From: Sinorhizobium fredii NGR234
Lineage (GTDB): Bacteria; Pseudomonadota; Alphaproteobacteria; Rhizobiales; Rhizobiaceae
Direction: 5' to 3'
Assembly (NCBI RefSeq): GCF_000018545.1
Contig: NC_012587.1
Span: 744,001 to 808,000 of the forward strand
Length of the DNA stretch: 64,000 nt
The position numbers and the translations under genes are program-made. The notes under the pieces are model-generated. The model searched no databases, was not told the DNA's origin, and saw only the letters and a program-made list of their open reading frames with translations. Shown here piece after piece: positions 55,636 to 64,000 of this stretch (its first letter is position 1; each line of letters opens with the position of its first letter).

Positions 55636-56604
55636 TCAGGCGCTCAGCGCAACCGGCGGCAGGCAGGCCTCGCAGATCGCCGCGATATGGCGGTGGTCGG
55701 TGCCGCAGCAGCCGCCAAGGACGCGCAGATGCGGCAAGCGGCCGGTGAGCGAGCGATAGCGCCGCGCGAGATCGTTTATGTCGCCAATGTCCAGCGTCTC
55801 GCTTTCGTCGAGTTCGGCATGGCTTTTCGTCGATGCGTTGGCGCGGATGCCGCCGATCCGCCGCACCCAGGCCTGGTCCTGATCGAGGCTGCTCTCGAAA
55901 TGGCTCGGATGGGCGCAATTGACCATGTAGTAATGCGGATAGGCTTCGGTCTCCGCGTCCACCGTTTCCACGGCTTCCTGGAGGGAACGGCCCGTCACCA
56001 GCCGTCCGTCGGTCTCGACGGTGAACGAGATGGCGCAGGGCATGCCGTGCGTCCTCGCGGCTCGTGCCACGCCGATCGCCTCGTCGACATTCGTCATGGT
56101 GACTGCGGAGACCATGTCCGCTTCGCTGTCGGCAAAGGCGGCAACCTGGGCGGCGTGGTAGTCCTCCGCTTCTGCCGCGTTCATCATGCCGGCCTTGTAG
56201 CCGTCGCCGCGCGGGCCGATGACGCCGTTGAAGACGATCGGCACCTGAGGCCGCTCGTACTGCGCGCGCAGTTCTGTCAGCAGATAGACCGCATCGCGGT
56301 TGACCTGGTCCAGGTCTTCAGCGTCGTAACCGAGTTTTTCGCCCCAATCGGCATTGGCGCGCCATGTGGCTGTGTCGAGAACGAAACCGGTATCTCGGCA
56401 TCGGGCGATTTCCAGATAGCTCGTATAATAGTGCAGGAGCTGTCTGCGGCCCTCCATCGAGGACAGGAGGACGAAGGATGCGAAATGCGGCAGCTCGACC
56501 CCTTCCTGAAAGATCAGCGCCGTCTCCATGCCGCCATCGCTGAGGAATGTGCCTCCCTGTAGAAGCGGCAGGTCGTGTCGGTATTTGGCGAATTCGTGTT
56601 GCAT
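55636..56604 (-). CDS. Homocysteine S-methyltransferase family protein
   Basis: The 322-aa protein has the zinc-binding cysteines in VNCAHPSHF and VLGGCCGTDHRHI and the N-terminal SDGGMETALIF. It belongs to the betaine/S-methylmethionine:homocysteine methyltransferase family. The betaine produced by betABC might be a methyl donor, but that is not shown. The ribosome site is CAGGAGGG. Confidence 0.9.
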   Translation of the reverse strand: MQHEFAKYRHDLPLLQGGTFLSDGGMETALIFQEGVELPHFASFVLLSSMEGRRQLLHYYTSYLEIARCRDTGFVLDTATWRANADWGEKLGYDAEDLDQVNRDAVYLLTELRAQYERPQVPIVFNGVIGPRGDGYKAGMMNAAEAEDYHAAQVAAFADSEADMVSAVTMTNVDEAIGVARAARTHGMPCAISFTVETDGRLVTGRSLQEAVETVDAETEAYPHYYMVNCAHPSHFESSLDQDQAWVRRIGGIRANASTKSHAELDESETLDIGDINDLARRYRSLTGRLPHLRVLGGCCGTDHRHIAAICEACLPPVALSA

Positions 56605-56852
56605 CGTTCCCTCCTGTTCTTAGAGGACGGCACGGGGGCGGAAGTGTTTCCGCCGTTTTAGCAGATGCTAAATTAGCCGGCTCGCGGCGCACTATGCCCC
56701 AATAATCCACATACCGATGTTACATCCGGAACTTGCCGCAAGATTCCGACGACAGGCGAATGGCTCGCTTCGGCGCGCCATGGTCCGAGGGATCATGCGA
56801 CGCCCGGGAGAGGCTGGACGCAGTTCCAGCCGCCGTCCATTCGTGAGGCCAA

Positions 56853-57380
56853 TCAGCCGCTTTCATCTTCCAGAGCCGCGGCGAGTTCCGCAAGCTTGCG
56901 AACGGTGTTGAGATTGCGTGCCGTCCCGCGTTTCAGCGCCGGCACCTTGAGCTTCGACCGCCCCGATCCATTCGGATAATAGATGTAAATCTCCCGCCCG
57001 TCGATCTTCACCTCTTCGCCATCCGGTGCGACGAGCTCGTCGAGCGCGTCCGCAGCAGGGGGCTCCGGCAGGAAGGTGACGAGCAGGAAATTCGGCTTGG
57101 CGCCCGCGAACGGCGCCTTTGCCGCGACCGCTTCGAGGTCACGGCGGCTGCGCAGCAACACACCTGGCGCCTTGCCCATCCGTTCAGCCAGCGCCTTTTC
57201 GAGTTTGCGCTTAACCTCAGGCTCGGCAAGGTCGGAATAAAACAGCACGTTGCCGCTCTGGATATAGGTCTTCACGCCGGCAAAGCCGAGGTCTTCGCAA
57301 ATGGTCCTAAGTTCCGCCATCGGAAGCATACCGGTGCCGCCGACATTGACGGCCCTCAGCAGCGCGACATAGACCGGCAC
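56853..57380 (-). CDS. DUF1697 protein
   Basis: The GTG start at 57380 has GGAGGAG just upstream. The 175-aa product has the DUF1697 blocks YVALLRAVNVGGTGMLPMAELR, YIQSGNVLFYS and YIYYPNGSGRSKL. The family is a ferredoxin-like fold of unknown role. The gene starts 12 bp after the oligopeptidase stop and is probably co-transcribed with it. Confidence 0.9.
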   Translation of the reverse strand: MPVYVALLRAVNVGGTGMLPMAELRTICEDLGFAGVKTYIQSGNVLFYSDLAEPEVKRKLEKALAERMGKAPGVLLRSRRDLEAVAAKAPFAGAKPNFLLVTFLPEPPAADALDELVAPDGEEVKIDGREIYIYYPNGSGRSKLKVPALKRGTARNLNTVRKLAELAAALEDESG

Positions 57381-57391
57381 GGCTCCTCCCC

Positions 57392-59500
57392 CTACGTCTT
57401 GCCGGCGACCTTGATGGCGAAGGCGTATTCGAACGCGATTTCCTCCAAGCGCTGGAAGCGCCCCGAGGCGCCGCCATGTCCGGCGTCCATGTTGGTCTTC
57501 AACAGGATCGGCTCACTGCCCGTCGTCTTCTCGCGCAGCCTGGCAACCCATTTCGCCGGTTCCCAATAGGTGACGCGCGGATCGGTCAGGCCGCCGAGCG
57601 CCAGGATCGCCGGATAGGGCTTGGCATCCACGTTGTCATAGGGCGAATAGCCGGCAATGATGCTGTAGAATTCGGCGCTGTCGATCGGATTGCCCCATTC
57701 CGGCCACTCCGGCGGCGTCAGCGGCAGCGTATCGTCGAGCATGGTGTTCAACACGTCGACGAAGGGGACGGCGGCGATGATGCCCCTGAATTTTTCCGGC
57801 GCCATGTTGGCGATCGCACCCATCAGCATGCCGCCGGCCGAGCCGCCCTCGGCGACGATGTTCGTGTAGGATGTGAACTTCTCTTGATTCAGATAGTCGG
57901 CCGCGGCGATGAAGTCCCTGAAAGTATTGGTCTTCTTCGCCATCTTGCCGTCTTCGTACCATTGAAACCCCTTGTCCTTGCCGCCGCGGATATGGGCGAT
58001 GGCGTAGACGAAGCCGCGGTCGACGAGCGACAGGCAATTGGTATTGAAGCCGGCCGGAATGGTGATGCCGTAGGCGCCGTATCCGTAGAGGAGGCAGGGC
58101 GCCGAACCGTCGAGGGGCGTGTCCTTGCGATAGAGGAGCGTCACGGGAACCGTCGCGCCATCCGCCGCAGGAGCGAAGACGCGGCGGGTGACGTAATCGT
58201 CCGGATCGTGGCCGGAGGGTACTTCCTGGGTCTTCAAGAGCGTGCGCTCGCGCGTCGCCATATTGTAGTCGAAGAGCTGCGAGGGCGTCGTCATCGACGA
58301 ATAGGAAAAGCGGATGACGTCGGTGTCGTATTCGGCGGCCCCCGAAAGCCCAAGCGAATAGGCCTCCTCGGCAAAGGCAATCGCATGTTCCTCACCGGTC
58401 TTCCGGTCGCGGATGACGATCTCCGGCAGCCCCTCGCGGCGCTGCAGCCAGATGAGGTGGCGGGCATAGGCCATGTGGCTGAGGATCAGCGTGCCCGGCC
58501 GGTGCGGCACGACCTCGCGCCAGTTCTCCTTCTGCGGCGCTTCCACCGGCGCCTCCATGATCTTGAAATCCTTGGCGCCGTCGGCATTGGTCAGGATGTA
58601 GAAGACCGCGCCGCCCTCGCTCATCGAATATTCGAGACCGGTGAGGCGTTTGGCCACGAGCTCCGGCTCGGCCGTCAGGTCCGCGGTCGAGAGCAGCCGG
58701 TATTCGCTGGTCTCGTGATCATGGATATCGATATAGATGAAGTCGTCGAGCAGCGACCCGCCGACCGACATGAAGAAGCCGGGGTCCGGCTCCTCATAGA
58801 CGAGCCGATCTTCGGACTGCGGCGTGCCGACGATGTGGTGGTAGATCCGCGACGGCCGGTGGTTCTCGTCAAGCACGGTGTAGAAGAAGCTCTTGCCGTC
58901 CGGCGCCCAGGCGCCGCCGCCGCCGGTATTCTCGACGACATCGCCAAGGTCCGTGCCGGTCGAAAGATCGCGCACCTTCAGCGTGAAATATTCCGATCCC
59001 TTGTCGTCATAGCCCCAGATGCCGCGCGCATGGCCGCTCGAATGATCGAGGCCGGCAATGCGGAAGTAGGCCTTGCCCTCGGCTTCCTTGTCGCCGTCGA
59101 GCAGCACCTGGCGGATCGTCTCGTCGCCCGGCGCTCCATCGCGCGGGATGCGGAAATAGCACGGGTGCTCGCCGCCCTTCACGTAGAATGTGCCATAGGC
59201 AAAGGCGCCGTCTTTCATCGGCACGGAGGAATCGTCCTCCTTGATACGGCCGCGCATTTCGGCAAACAGCGCCTTCTGCAGGTCCTTGGTGTCCGCCATG
59301 GCGGCGTTCATGTAGTCGTTTTCCGCCTCGAGATGGCGGCGGATTTCCGGATCGAGAATCGACGGATCCTTGAACATCGCCTGCCAGTTGCCGGCTCTCA
59401 GCCACGCGTAGTCATCTGTCCGGCTGATGCCGTGGCGCGTATCCGTCAGCGGCTTCTTGTGAGCGACGGGCGCCGCGGGCAGGTTCTTGAAAACGGTCAA
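57392..59500 (-). CDS. ptrB: Oligopeptidase B-type S9 serine peptidase
   Basis: The start is TTG at 59500 with GGAGAG upstream. The 702-aa protein has a seven-bladed propeller (about 80-420) and a C-terminal alpha/beta hydrolase domain with catalytic Ser554 in EGGSAGGML and His in DAGHGGASGRF. It cleaves small peptides after basic residues in the cytoplasm. The size fits PtrB. Confidence 0.92.
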   Translation of the reverse strand: MTVFKNLPAAPVAHKKPLTDTRHGISRTDDYAWLRAGNWQAMFKDPSILDPEIRRHLEAENDYMNAAMADTKDLQKALFAEMRGRIKEDDSSVPMKDGAFAYGTFYVKGGEHPCYFRIPRDGAPGDETIRQVLLDGDKEAEGKAYFRIAGLDHSSGHARGIWGYDDKGSEYFTLKVRDLSTGTDLGDVVENTGGGGAWAPDGKSFFYTVLDENHRPSRIYHHIVGTPQSEDRLVYEEPDPGFFMSVGGSLLDDFIYIDIHDHETSEYRLLSTADLTAEPELVAKRLTGLEYSMSEGGAVFYILTNADGAKDFKIMEAPVEAPQKENWREVVPHRPGTLILSHMAYARHLIWLQRREGLPEIVIRDRKTGEEHAIAFAEEAYSLGLSGAAEYDTDVIRFSYSSMTTPSQLFDYNMATRERTLLKTQEVPSGHDPDDYVTRRVFAPAADGATVPVTLLYRKDTPLDGSAPCLLYGYGAYGITIPAGFNTNCLSLVDRGFVYAIAHIRGGKDKGFQWYEDGKMAKKTNTFRDFIAAADYLNQEKFTSYTNIVAEGGSAGGMLMGAIANMAPEKFRGIIAAVPFVDVLNTMLDDTLPLTPPEWPEWGNPIDSAEFYSIIAGYSPYDNVDAKPYPAILALGGLTDPRVTYWEPAKWVARLREKTTGSEPILLKTNMDAGHGGASGRFQRLEEIAFEYAFAIKVAGKT

Positions 59501-59518
59501 GGGTCTCTCCGGGATCTA

Positions 59519-59621
59519 CTGCATGTTTCCTTAAATCCTAGCCGATTCAAGGATAAAAACATGCAGCACTTTAAAGTGCTACGGCGACTTTGCGCGTCTG
59601 ATAGGACGCGCGGCGCCGTAG
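59519..59621. repeat. RIME-like double-hairpin repeat, copy 6
   Basis: This copy has the orientation of copies 3 to 5, ending CGCCGTAG. It lies just upstream of the oligopeptidase start and downstream of the VOC gene, so it could be within either transcript. Confidence 0.8.
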
Positions 59622-59707
59622 TCGGTGGGAGATCATGAGATAGAGAGGCCCCGGGCGGGGATCAAGCGGAAAGCGCCGGCGGATAGCGATGGCCGTCGCG
59701 ACAGAGA

Positions 59708-60595
59708 TCACGCCGTCGACGCGGCGAGATTGAGGCCGATGCCCCATGGATCGGTGAGGCGATGGACGCCGCCTTCCTCACGCACGGGAATCAGGAGTTC
59801 GTCAAGCTTGCCGATCACCGTTGCGAGCCTGTCGGCCTCCCGGAAGCGGATCGTGTAGTCGGATAGGCCGGTCATCGTGGCCTGGCGTTGCGGCGCGCCA
59901 CGCGAGTTCCAGATATTGGCGGCGACGTGATGATGATACTTGCCGGAAGCGAAGAAGCTCGCCCCCGGATAGCGCGCCATCAGGTCGAGGCCCAGCACGT
60001 CGCGGAAGAAATCGTCCGCCTGCGGAATGTCGGAGACCTGCAGATGGATGTGGCCGATCACGGTGCCGTCCGCAAGCCCGCTCCAGCCCTCTTTCGGTGC
60101 TTCGTCAAAGAGCGGTTGCAGATCGAGCGGCAGGGTGTTCATAGCGATTGCGCCGTCCGCCTCATAACGCCATTCGCGGCGTGGTCGATCGCGGTAGACC
60201 TCGATACCGTTGCCCTCGGGGTCGGCGAGATAGATCGCTTCGCTGACGAGGTGATCGGATGCCCCCTGGAGGCGAATACCGTTATTCGCGGCGTGGGCGA
60301 GCCAGCGCCCCAGTTCCCGGCGGTCCGGCACGAGGAACGCCGTGTGGAAGAGGCCGGGTGCGTTGCGTGGCGCCCGTGCCGCGTTCGTGTCCGTCGTCAG
60401 CGTCAACAGCGGCCTGCCGGCGACACCCAGCGTCTCTCCGCTGGCGCTCGTTTCGAGCGGAGCGAGGCCGAGTATCCTTTGATACCAGGCGGAAACCATC
60501 GGCAGATCCTGAACGACGAGATGCGCCCGCTCGACAAAGGCGGGCATCGCCACCGCGTGATCGGCAGGAAGGGTGGTCACAGGCTCCGATTGCAT
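59708..60595 (-). CDS. Two-domain VOC protein (CatE-like)
   Basis: The 295-aa product has two VOC domains (about 20-135 and 170-290). The metal-site residues are in RAHLVVQD, GLFHTAFLV, IGHIHLQVSD and FASGKYHHHVAANIW. It resembles catechol-2,3-dioxygenase/CatE-like extradiol enzymes. The substrate is unknown and no aromatic pathway genes adjoin it. The ribosome site is GGAAAAG. Confidence 0.87.
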   Translation of the reverse strand: MQSEPVTTLPADHAVAMPAFVERAHLVVQDLPMVSAWYQRILGLAPLETSASGETLGVAGRPLLTLTTDTNAARAPRNAPGLFHTAFLVPDRRELGRWLAHAANNGIRLQGASDHLVSEAIYLADPEGNGIEVYRDRPRREWRYEADGAIAMNTLPLDLQPLFDEAPKEGWSGLADGTVIGHIHLQVSDIPQADDFFRDVLGLDLMARYPGASFFASGKYHHHVAANIWNSRGAPQRQATMTGLSDYTIRFREADRLATVIGKLDELLIPVREEGGVHRLTDPWGIGLNLAASTA

Positions 60596-60956
60596 CGTCT
60601 TTTCCTTGCGCTACGCCTTTCGGAAGGACGCCCGGATATTTTCCCGCCGGGACGCCCTCAACGGTAGCCCAATATGAGCACATGAAGGAGTTCGGGAAAG
60701 CTATTATATTACTTGATGTTGTGTTCGATGAACGTTGACGGTCGCGGCCGTCGCGCTACCTCATCAGGGATGGTGCGAGCGCGGGAATGGTGACCGATTT
60801 GATTTCGATCATGGTCGGGATCGCCGCCTCCGCTCAACTTCGGCCTAGAGGGCGAGAAAAGGTGGAAGGGCGTGCCGTCCACGTCCGCCCTTAGGTGCGA
60901 AGGATCGCCTCGCGTCCGAGCCGGCGACCGGAACAAAGTCAAAGGAGCGTATCCGT
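60596..60956. other. Intergenic region upstream of the universal stress gene
   Basis: These 361 bp separate the divergent VOC gene and usp gene. They hold a FixK-like dyad at 60799-60812 and no recognisable gene. The ribosome site AAAGGAG precedes usp. Nothing else stands out. Confidence 0.4.
60799..60812 (+). promoter_or_regulatory. Possible FixK/FNR box
   Basis: TTGAT-TTCG-ATCAT differs in one base from the TTGAT-N4-ATCAA consensus used by FixK and FnrN in rhizobia. It lies 144 bp before the universal stress gene, leaving room for a class II promoter and a leader of about 110 nt. Confidence 0.45.
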
Positions 60957-61379
60957 ATGTACAGGAAGATTATCGTCCCGATCGCCATGGATCAGCTGGA
61001 ACACGGCGAATCCGTTCTCGGCATCGCCGAGAAGCTGATCGACGAAGGAGGGGAAATCATCCTCCTCAACGTCGTCGAGGATCTCAACGCCTACGCTCAG
61101 GGCTATATGATCGTCGATTTCCCGCTCGAGATGATCGAGGAATCGCGCCGGCATGCGGTCAAGACGCTGGAGGCGCTGAAGACCAAGCACGGCATCAACG
61201 GACGGATTGAAATCCGCACGGGCGGGGCGGCCGGCACCATCAACGCGCTCGCCAACGAAGAGAACGCGGACCTCGTGATCATTGCGTCGCACCGTCCGGG
61301 CCTGATCGATTATTTCATCGGTTCGACCGCCAGCCGCGTGGTCAGCCACTGCCCCTGCGCCGTTCTCGTCGACCGCTAG
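60957..61379 (+). CDS. Universal stress protein
   Basis: The 140-aa UspA domain protein has the ATP-binding pattern ASHRPGLIDYFIGSTASRVVSHCPCAVLV. The start MYRKIIVPIAMD is standard. Such proteins help survival in low oxygen or starvation. The possible FixK box upstream and the neighbouring DksA-like and hemolysin III genes on the same strand suggest a stress group. Confidence 0.92.
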   Translation: MYRKIIVPIAMDQLEHGESVLGIAEKLIDEGGEIILLNVVEDLNAYAQGYMIVDFPLEMIEESRRHAVKTLEALKTKHGINGRIEIRTGGAAGTINALANEENADLVIIASHRPGLIDYFIGSTASRVVSHCPCAVLVDR

Positions 61380-61435
61380 CCAACAAGAAGAATGCGGCGC
61401 GGTTTTGCCGTGCCGTGACCAAGGGAGCCCCCGCA

Positions 61436-61777
61436 ATGGACAAATATGCGCTTGATGATTTTCGCGACAAGCTTCTGCACCGCAAGGACGAGCTTTACGG
61501 CCGTCTGGTGAAGATCGAGGAAGATCTGGACCAGCCGATGAATGCCGATGTGCCCGACCGCGTCACAGAGCGGGAAAACGATGAAGTGCTCGAAGGGCTC
61601 GGACTGGCAGGCCAGGGCGAGATCCGTGCCATCGATGCGGCTCTCGACCGAATCGCGGCCGGAACCTATGGAATCTGCGCGCGCTGCGGAGATCCGATTT
61701 CTCAGGAAAGATTGCACGCCGTGCCGCACGCACCGCTCTGCCAGACCTGCGCCGCGGAAGTCGCCTCGCGCAGGTGA
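61436..61777 (+). CDS. DksA/TraR family zinc-finger protein
   Basis: The start at ATG 61436 has AGGGAG upstream. The 113-aa product has a coiled-coil N-terminus and the C4 zinc finger CARCG...CQTC. It is shorter than DksA and resembles the small TraR/YbiI-type members that bind RNA polymerase. It begins 56 bp past the universal stress gene and is probably co-transcribed. Confidence 0.88.
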   Translation: MDKYALDDFRDKLLHRKDELYGRLVKIEEDLDQPMNADVPDRVTERENDEVLEGLGLAGQGEIRAIDAALDRIAAGTYGICARCGDPISQERLHAVPHAPLCQTCAAEVASRR

Positions 61778-61815
61778 AGGCGGCCTTTCGTCGCCGTCCG
61801 CGCGGGCTCTCGCCC

Positions 61816-61914
61816 CTGCAGCGCCGTGCGTCCTTTCAGACGCAAAGGTCGCCGCAGCACTCTGAATTGCAGCATGCTTTATCCTTGGATCGCTTCGATC
61901 TCAGGAAACGCGCA
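61816..61914. repeat. RIME-like double-hairpin repeat, copy 7 (degenerate)
   Basis: CTGCAGCG...CGCCGCAG and GCGTCC/CAGACGC hairpins are retained, but the second hairpin has decayed (CATGCTTTATCCTTGGATCG / CGATCTCAGG). It separates the DksA-like and hemolysin III genes. The rest of that gap (61915-62155) shows no gene. Confidence 0.65.
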
Positions 61915-62155
61915 GTCGCTGCGACCATATCATTTCCACGCGAAATGGTGCCATCTCGGCAGGGCTGTTCAATTGTTGTAATGCGTTGCAGAATTTGATC
62001 CTTTCGCCCCCAACGGATGCTTTGCCGGCAAAGAACTCTGTGGCACGATGAGCTGATCCGCCGGAAGGGGCCACGGGGGGCGAATTTGGGTCGACCAGGT
62101 CAATCCGGAGACACGTGCCGACATCGGAAAACGATGCGGGATCGGGAGGGGCCGC

Positions 62156-62818
62156 GTGGACTTCAGCGAGGTCAAATGGAGCTATGACCGGTCGGAACTG
62201 ATCGCCGACGGGATTGTCCACGGCGTCGGCCTTTGCGCCGCGCTCGTCGGGGTCACAGCCCTGATATTCTATGCGACGGTCTGGAGCACCTCGGGACAGC
62301 TTGTCGCGGCCTGGGTCTACGGGGCCGGTCTGATCCTCACCTTGTCGGTATCGTTCCTCTACAACCTCTATCCCATTTGCCGAACGAAGTGGCTCCTGCG
62401 TCGCCTGGACCATTCCGCCATCTTCGTGCTGATCGCCGCAACCTATACGCCCTTTCTCCAGCGCGGTTGGGATGACCCGTTCCTCTTTTCGATGCTTATC
62501 GGCATCTGGGCGGTCGCCCTTCTCGGCATATCGATCAAATGTCTTCTGCCGGGGCGGTTCGACCGGTTGGCGATCCTTCTCTACCTGGCGATGGGCTGGG
62601 GTGGCGTTGTTGCCGCCAAGTCCCTGTTTGCGGCTCTCAACGCAACGACTTTGGTTCTCGTCGTCATTGGCGGCATGATCTATTCGATCGGTATCATCTT
62701 CCATGTCTGGGAGCGGCTCCGCTTCCAGAACGCCATCTGGCACAGCTTCGTCGTTGCCGGCTCGGCCGTGCACTATTCCGCCGTGCTAAGCTGCATCAGC
62801 GGTGCAACCGGGGCCTGA
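62156..62818 (+). CDS. Hemolysin III/YqfA family membrane protein
   Basis: The start is GTG at 62156, after GGGAGG. The 220-aa product has seven membrane helices and the conserved His-bearing segments DGIVHGVGLC, LRRLDHSAIFVLIAATYTPF and WHSFVVAGSAVHY, as in the HlyIII/PAQR superfamily. These are zinc-dependent hydrolase-like membrane proteins, not toxins in most bacteria. Role here unknown. Confidence 0.9.
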   Translation: MDFSEVKWSYDRSELIADGIVHGVGLCAALVGVTALIFYATVWSTSGQLVAAWVYGAGLILTLSVSFLYNLYPICRTKWLLRRLDHSAIFVLIAATYTPFLQRGWDDPFLFSMLIGIWAVALLGISIKCLLPGRFDRLAILLYLAMGWGGVVAAKSLFAALNATTLVLVVIGGMIYSIGIIFHVWERLRFQNAIWHSFVVAGSAVHYSAVLSCISGATGA

Positions 62819-62843
62819 TCGGTGGTATCGGCAAGCCGCCCCC

Positions 62844-63338
62844 TCACTCAGGCGGTCGGCATTCATCCGAGGGGCGCAGTGCTGCCGCCATGCGCGAGAT
62901 GACACCGTCGAAACTCGTCAGCTTCGATTTGCGATACTGCAGCCGGAAATAGGCGGCGCTGCCATCGCAGAGCGCGATCGCCCGTGTGTAGAACACCTCC
63001 CGGCCGCGCGCGCCCGAGAAGCTCGCCCAGGCGGGCGTCACCCGCGAGTAGAGAATCCTCCAGTCGTCGTCTTTCTCGTAGCCGATCCGGTCGGTGACGT
63101 CGGTCTCGAAATCGCCGGCCGGCGGGTGAGTGCCGAACACCATCAGCGTTGCGCCATTGTCGTCGGCATGGAAACTCACGCCGTCGTTATTGTCGGCCTG
63201 CTGGTGCATCTCGAAACCCGGCGGAATCTCGACCGTGTAGCCAAAACGGGGATTGGAGTAGGGGTGCCAATCGTCCTGCGCCGTAGCAGGCAGGGCCGGC
63301 CCAACGAGAACAGCGAATGCAAAAAAGACGCGGCGCAT
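62844..63338 (-). CDS. Exported hypothetical protein
   Basis: The start at ATG 63338 gives a signal peptide (MRRVFFAFAVLVGPALPATAQ). The mature part of about 144 residues has NPRFGYTVEIPPGFE and CDGSAAYFRLQYRKS, suggesting a periplasmic beta-rich protein seen in several rhizobia. I recognise no named family. A longer frame extends upstream through the RIME-like repeat and is not used. Confidence 0.7.
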   Translation of the reverse strand: MRRVFFAFAVLVGPALPATAQDDWHPYSNPRFGYTVEIPPGFEMHQQADNNDGVSFHADDNGATLMVFGTHPPAGDFETDVTDRIGYEKDDDWRILYSRVTPAWASFSGARGREVFYTRAIALCDGSAAYFRLQYRKSKLTSFDGVISRMAAALRPSDECRPPE

Positions 63339-63378
63339 GCTCAGAGCATCCTTCGGTTTCTTACCTGCCGCTTTCCCT

Positions 63379-63476
63379 TGCAGCGCCGGGCGTCTTTTCA
63401 GACGCACAAAGGCCGCTGCAGCACCTCGGATTGCTGCATGTTTCTTTAAATCGGCTCGATCTAAGGAAACATGCAG
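63379..63476. repeat. RIME-like double-hairpin repeat, copy 8
   Basis: This copy has the orientation of copies 1 and 2 with TGCAGCGC...GCTGCA and the CATGTTTCTTTAAATCG hairpin, ending CATGCAG. It lies upstream of the exported hypothetical gene. Confidence 0.75.
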
Positions 63477-63629
63477 CAGAGAGTCGCGCGTTTTGCCGGA
63501 TGCGTAAAGGCCCCTTGCAATGCCTGTCAGATTCCGCATCGGTCCTCTCGGGCGCTCCGAGATCAACACCAATTCGATAGTCCCGCCGCAACAGCTTATC
63601 TGTTCCCCGCGGAACAGAGGCGCGTCTTC

Positions 63630-64000
63630 TCAATCTTCCGCGAAGGTCATTGCCGTGCCGTTCAGACAGAAGCGCAATCCCGTCGGTGGCGGGCCGTCGG
63701 GGAAGACATGGCCGAGATGGGCGTCGCAGTTGGCGCAGCGGATTTCTGTCCGCACCATGAAATGCGATCGATCGACATATTCGGCAATGGCGTGTTCATC
63801 GATCGGTGCGAAATAACTCGGCCAGCCGCAGCCGGAATCGAATTTTGTGTCGGAGCGGAAGAGCGCCCGACCGCAGCAGACGCAGCTATAGGTGCCGTGT
63901 CGCTTCTCGTTGAGAAACGGGCCGGTAAAGGGGCGTTCCGTGCCGTGTTCGCGCGTCACCCGGTATTGCTCCGGGGTCAGCTGAGTCCGCCACTCCTCGT
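63630..64000 (-). CDS. msrB: Peptide-methionine (R)-S-oxide reductase, partial (5' end outside window)
   Basis: The frame is open through the right edge ([22 protein letters not shown]), so the true start lies beyond 64000. The visible part has both zinc CxxC pairs (CVCCG and CANC), [27 protein letters not shown] and the catalytic Cys in RFCLNGTA. MsrB reduces methionine-R-sulfoxide in oxidised proteins. Confidence 0.95.
   Translation of the reverse strand, partial: EEWRTQLTPEQYRVTREHGTERPFTGPFLNEKRHGTYSCVCCGRALFRSDTKFDSGCGWPSYFAPIDEHAIAEYVDRSHFMVRTEIRCANCDAHLGHVFPDGPPPTGLRFCLNGTAMTFAED

Noticed and set aside
57476..59638. A 720-codon rightward frame opposite the oligopeptidase gene
   Set aside because: The other strand carries a full S9 peptidase with catalytic motifs. 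This frame has no ribosome site or domain.

Overview
The window looks like a chromosomal segment of a Sinorhizobium/Ensifer species (Alphaproteobacteria, Rhizobiaceae) that carries the right-hand part of an integrated mobile element. The genus call rests on the GC-rich coding bias, on the cysHDN block next to a betICBA operon that includes a choline sulfatase gene (betC), on a Rhizobium-type zinc asparaginase, and on many short palindromic intergenic repeats of the kind known from rhizobia.

Positions 1-8976 are the right part of an integrative element. It ends with a tyrosine recombinase (7469-8923), an excisionase-like protein just upstream, and a 3' fragment of tRNA-Pro(CGG) at 8928-8976 that is the expected attR. 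Its cargo is compact. A leftward set encodes two hypothetical proteins and the start of an AbiEii-like nucleotidyltransferase. Next comes a 626-bp non-coding region with four copies of the 14-bp palindrome TTCTACATGTAGAA, then a replication-initiator-like protein. A rightward operon follows, encoding a soluble FtsH-like AAA+/M41 metalloprotease, a calcineurin-like phosphoesterase and a hypothetical protein. This operon is the least explained part of the window and the best candidate for an undescribed system.

Positions 9136-24142 are core metabolism. They hold cysN-cysD-cysH (assimilatory sulfate activation and APS reduction), a secreted/membrane protein pair, betA-betB-betC-betI (choline sulfate to glycine betaine) with a perfect 20-bp palindrome at the betI promoter, an HdeD-like membrane protein, an EAL-CBS-GGDEF protein, a quinone oxidoreductase and a DUF3750 protein. 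A 155-bp MITE-like element with 35-bp perfect inverted ends lies between betB and betA.

Positions 24316-37602 carry mostly single-gene units: asparaginase, a DUF4198 protein, two glutathione transferases, a LysR regulator, an L,D-transpeptidase, the divergent OhrR/Ohr peroxide pair, a YjgR/HerA-type ATPase, and an operon of haloacid dehalogenase, trans-aconitate methyltransferase and aldo-keto reductase genes.

Positions 37726-45814 include two insertion sequences, an IS481-family copy and an IS110-family copy. Both sit inside the same kind of GC-rich intergenic repeat. Around them are an alcohol dehydrogenase, a Bcr/CflA-type exporter, an aminotransferase, two VOC proteins and superoxide dismutase. 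The remainder (45917-64000) has a WYL regulator divergent from a LysE exporter, two cytochromes c, a MerR regulator, a class A beta-lactamase, a PQQ glucose dehydrogenase, SelO, a homocysteine S-methyltransferase-like protein, an S9 oligopeptidase, a Usp/DksA-like/hemolysin III group behind a possible FixK box, and the 3' part of msrB.

Eight copies of a ~100-bp double-hairpin repeat, probably RIME class, are spread from 24.2 to 63.5 kb. None occurs in the mobile element.
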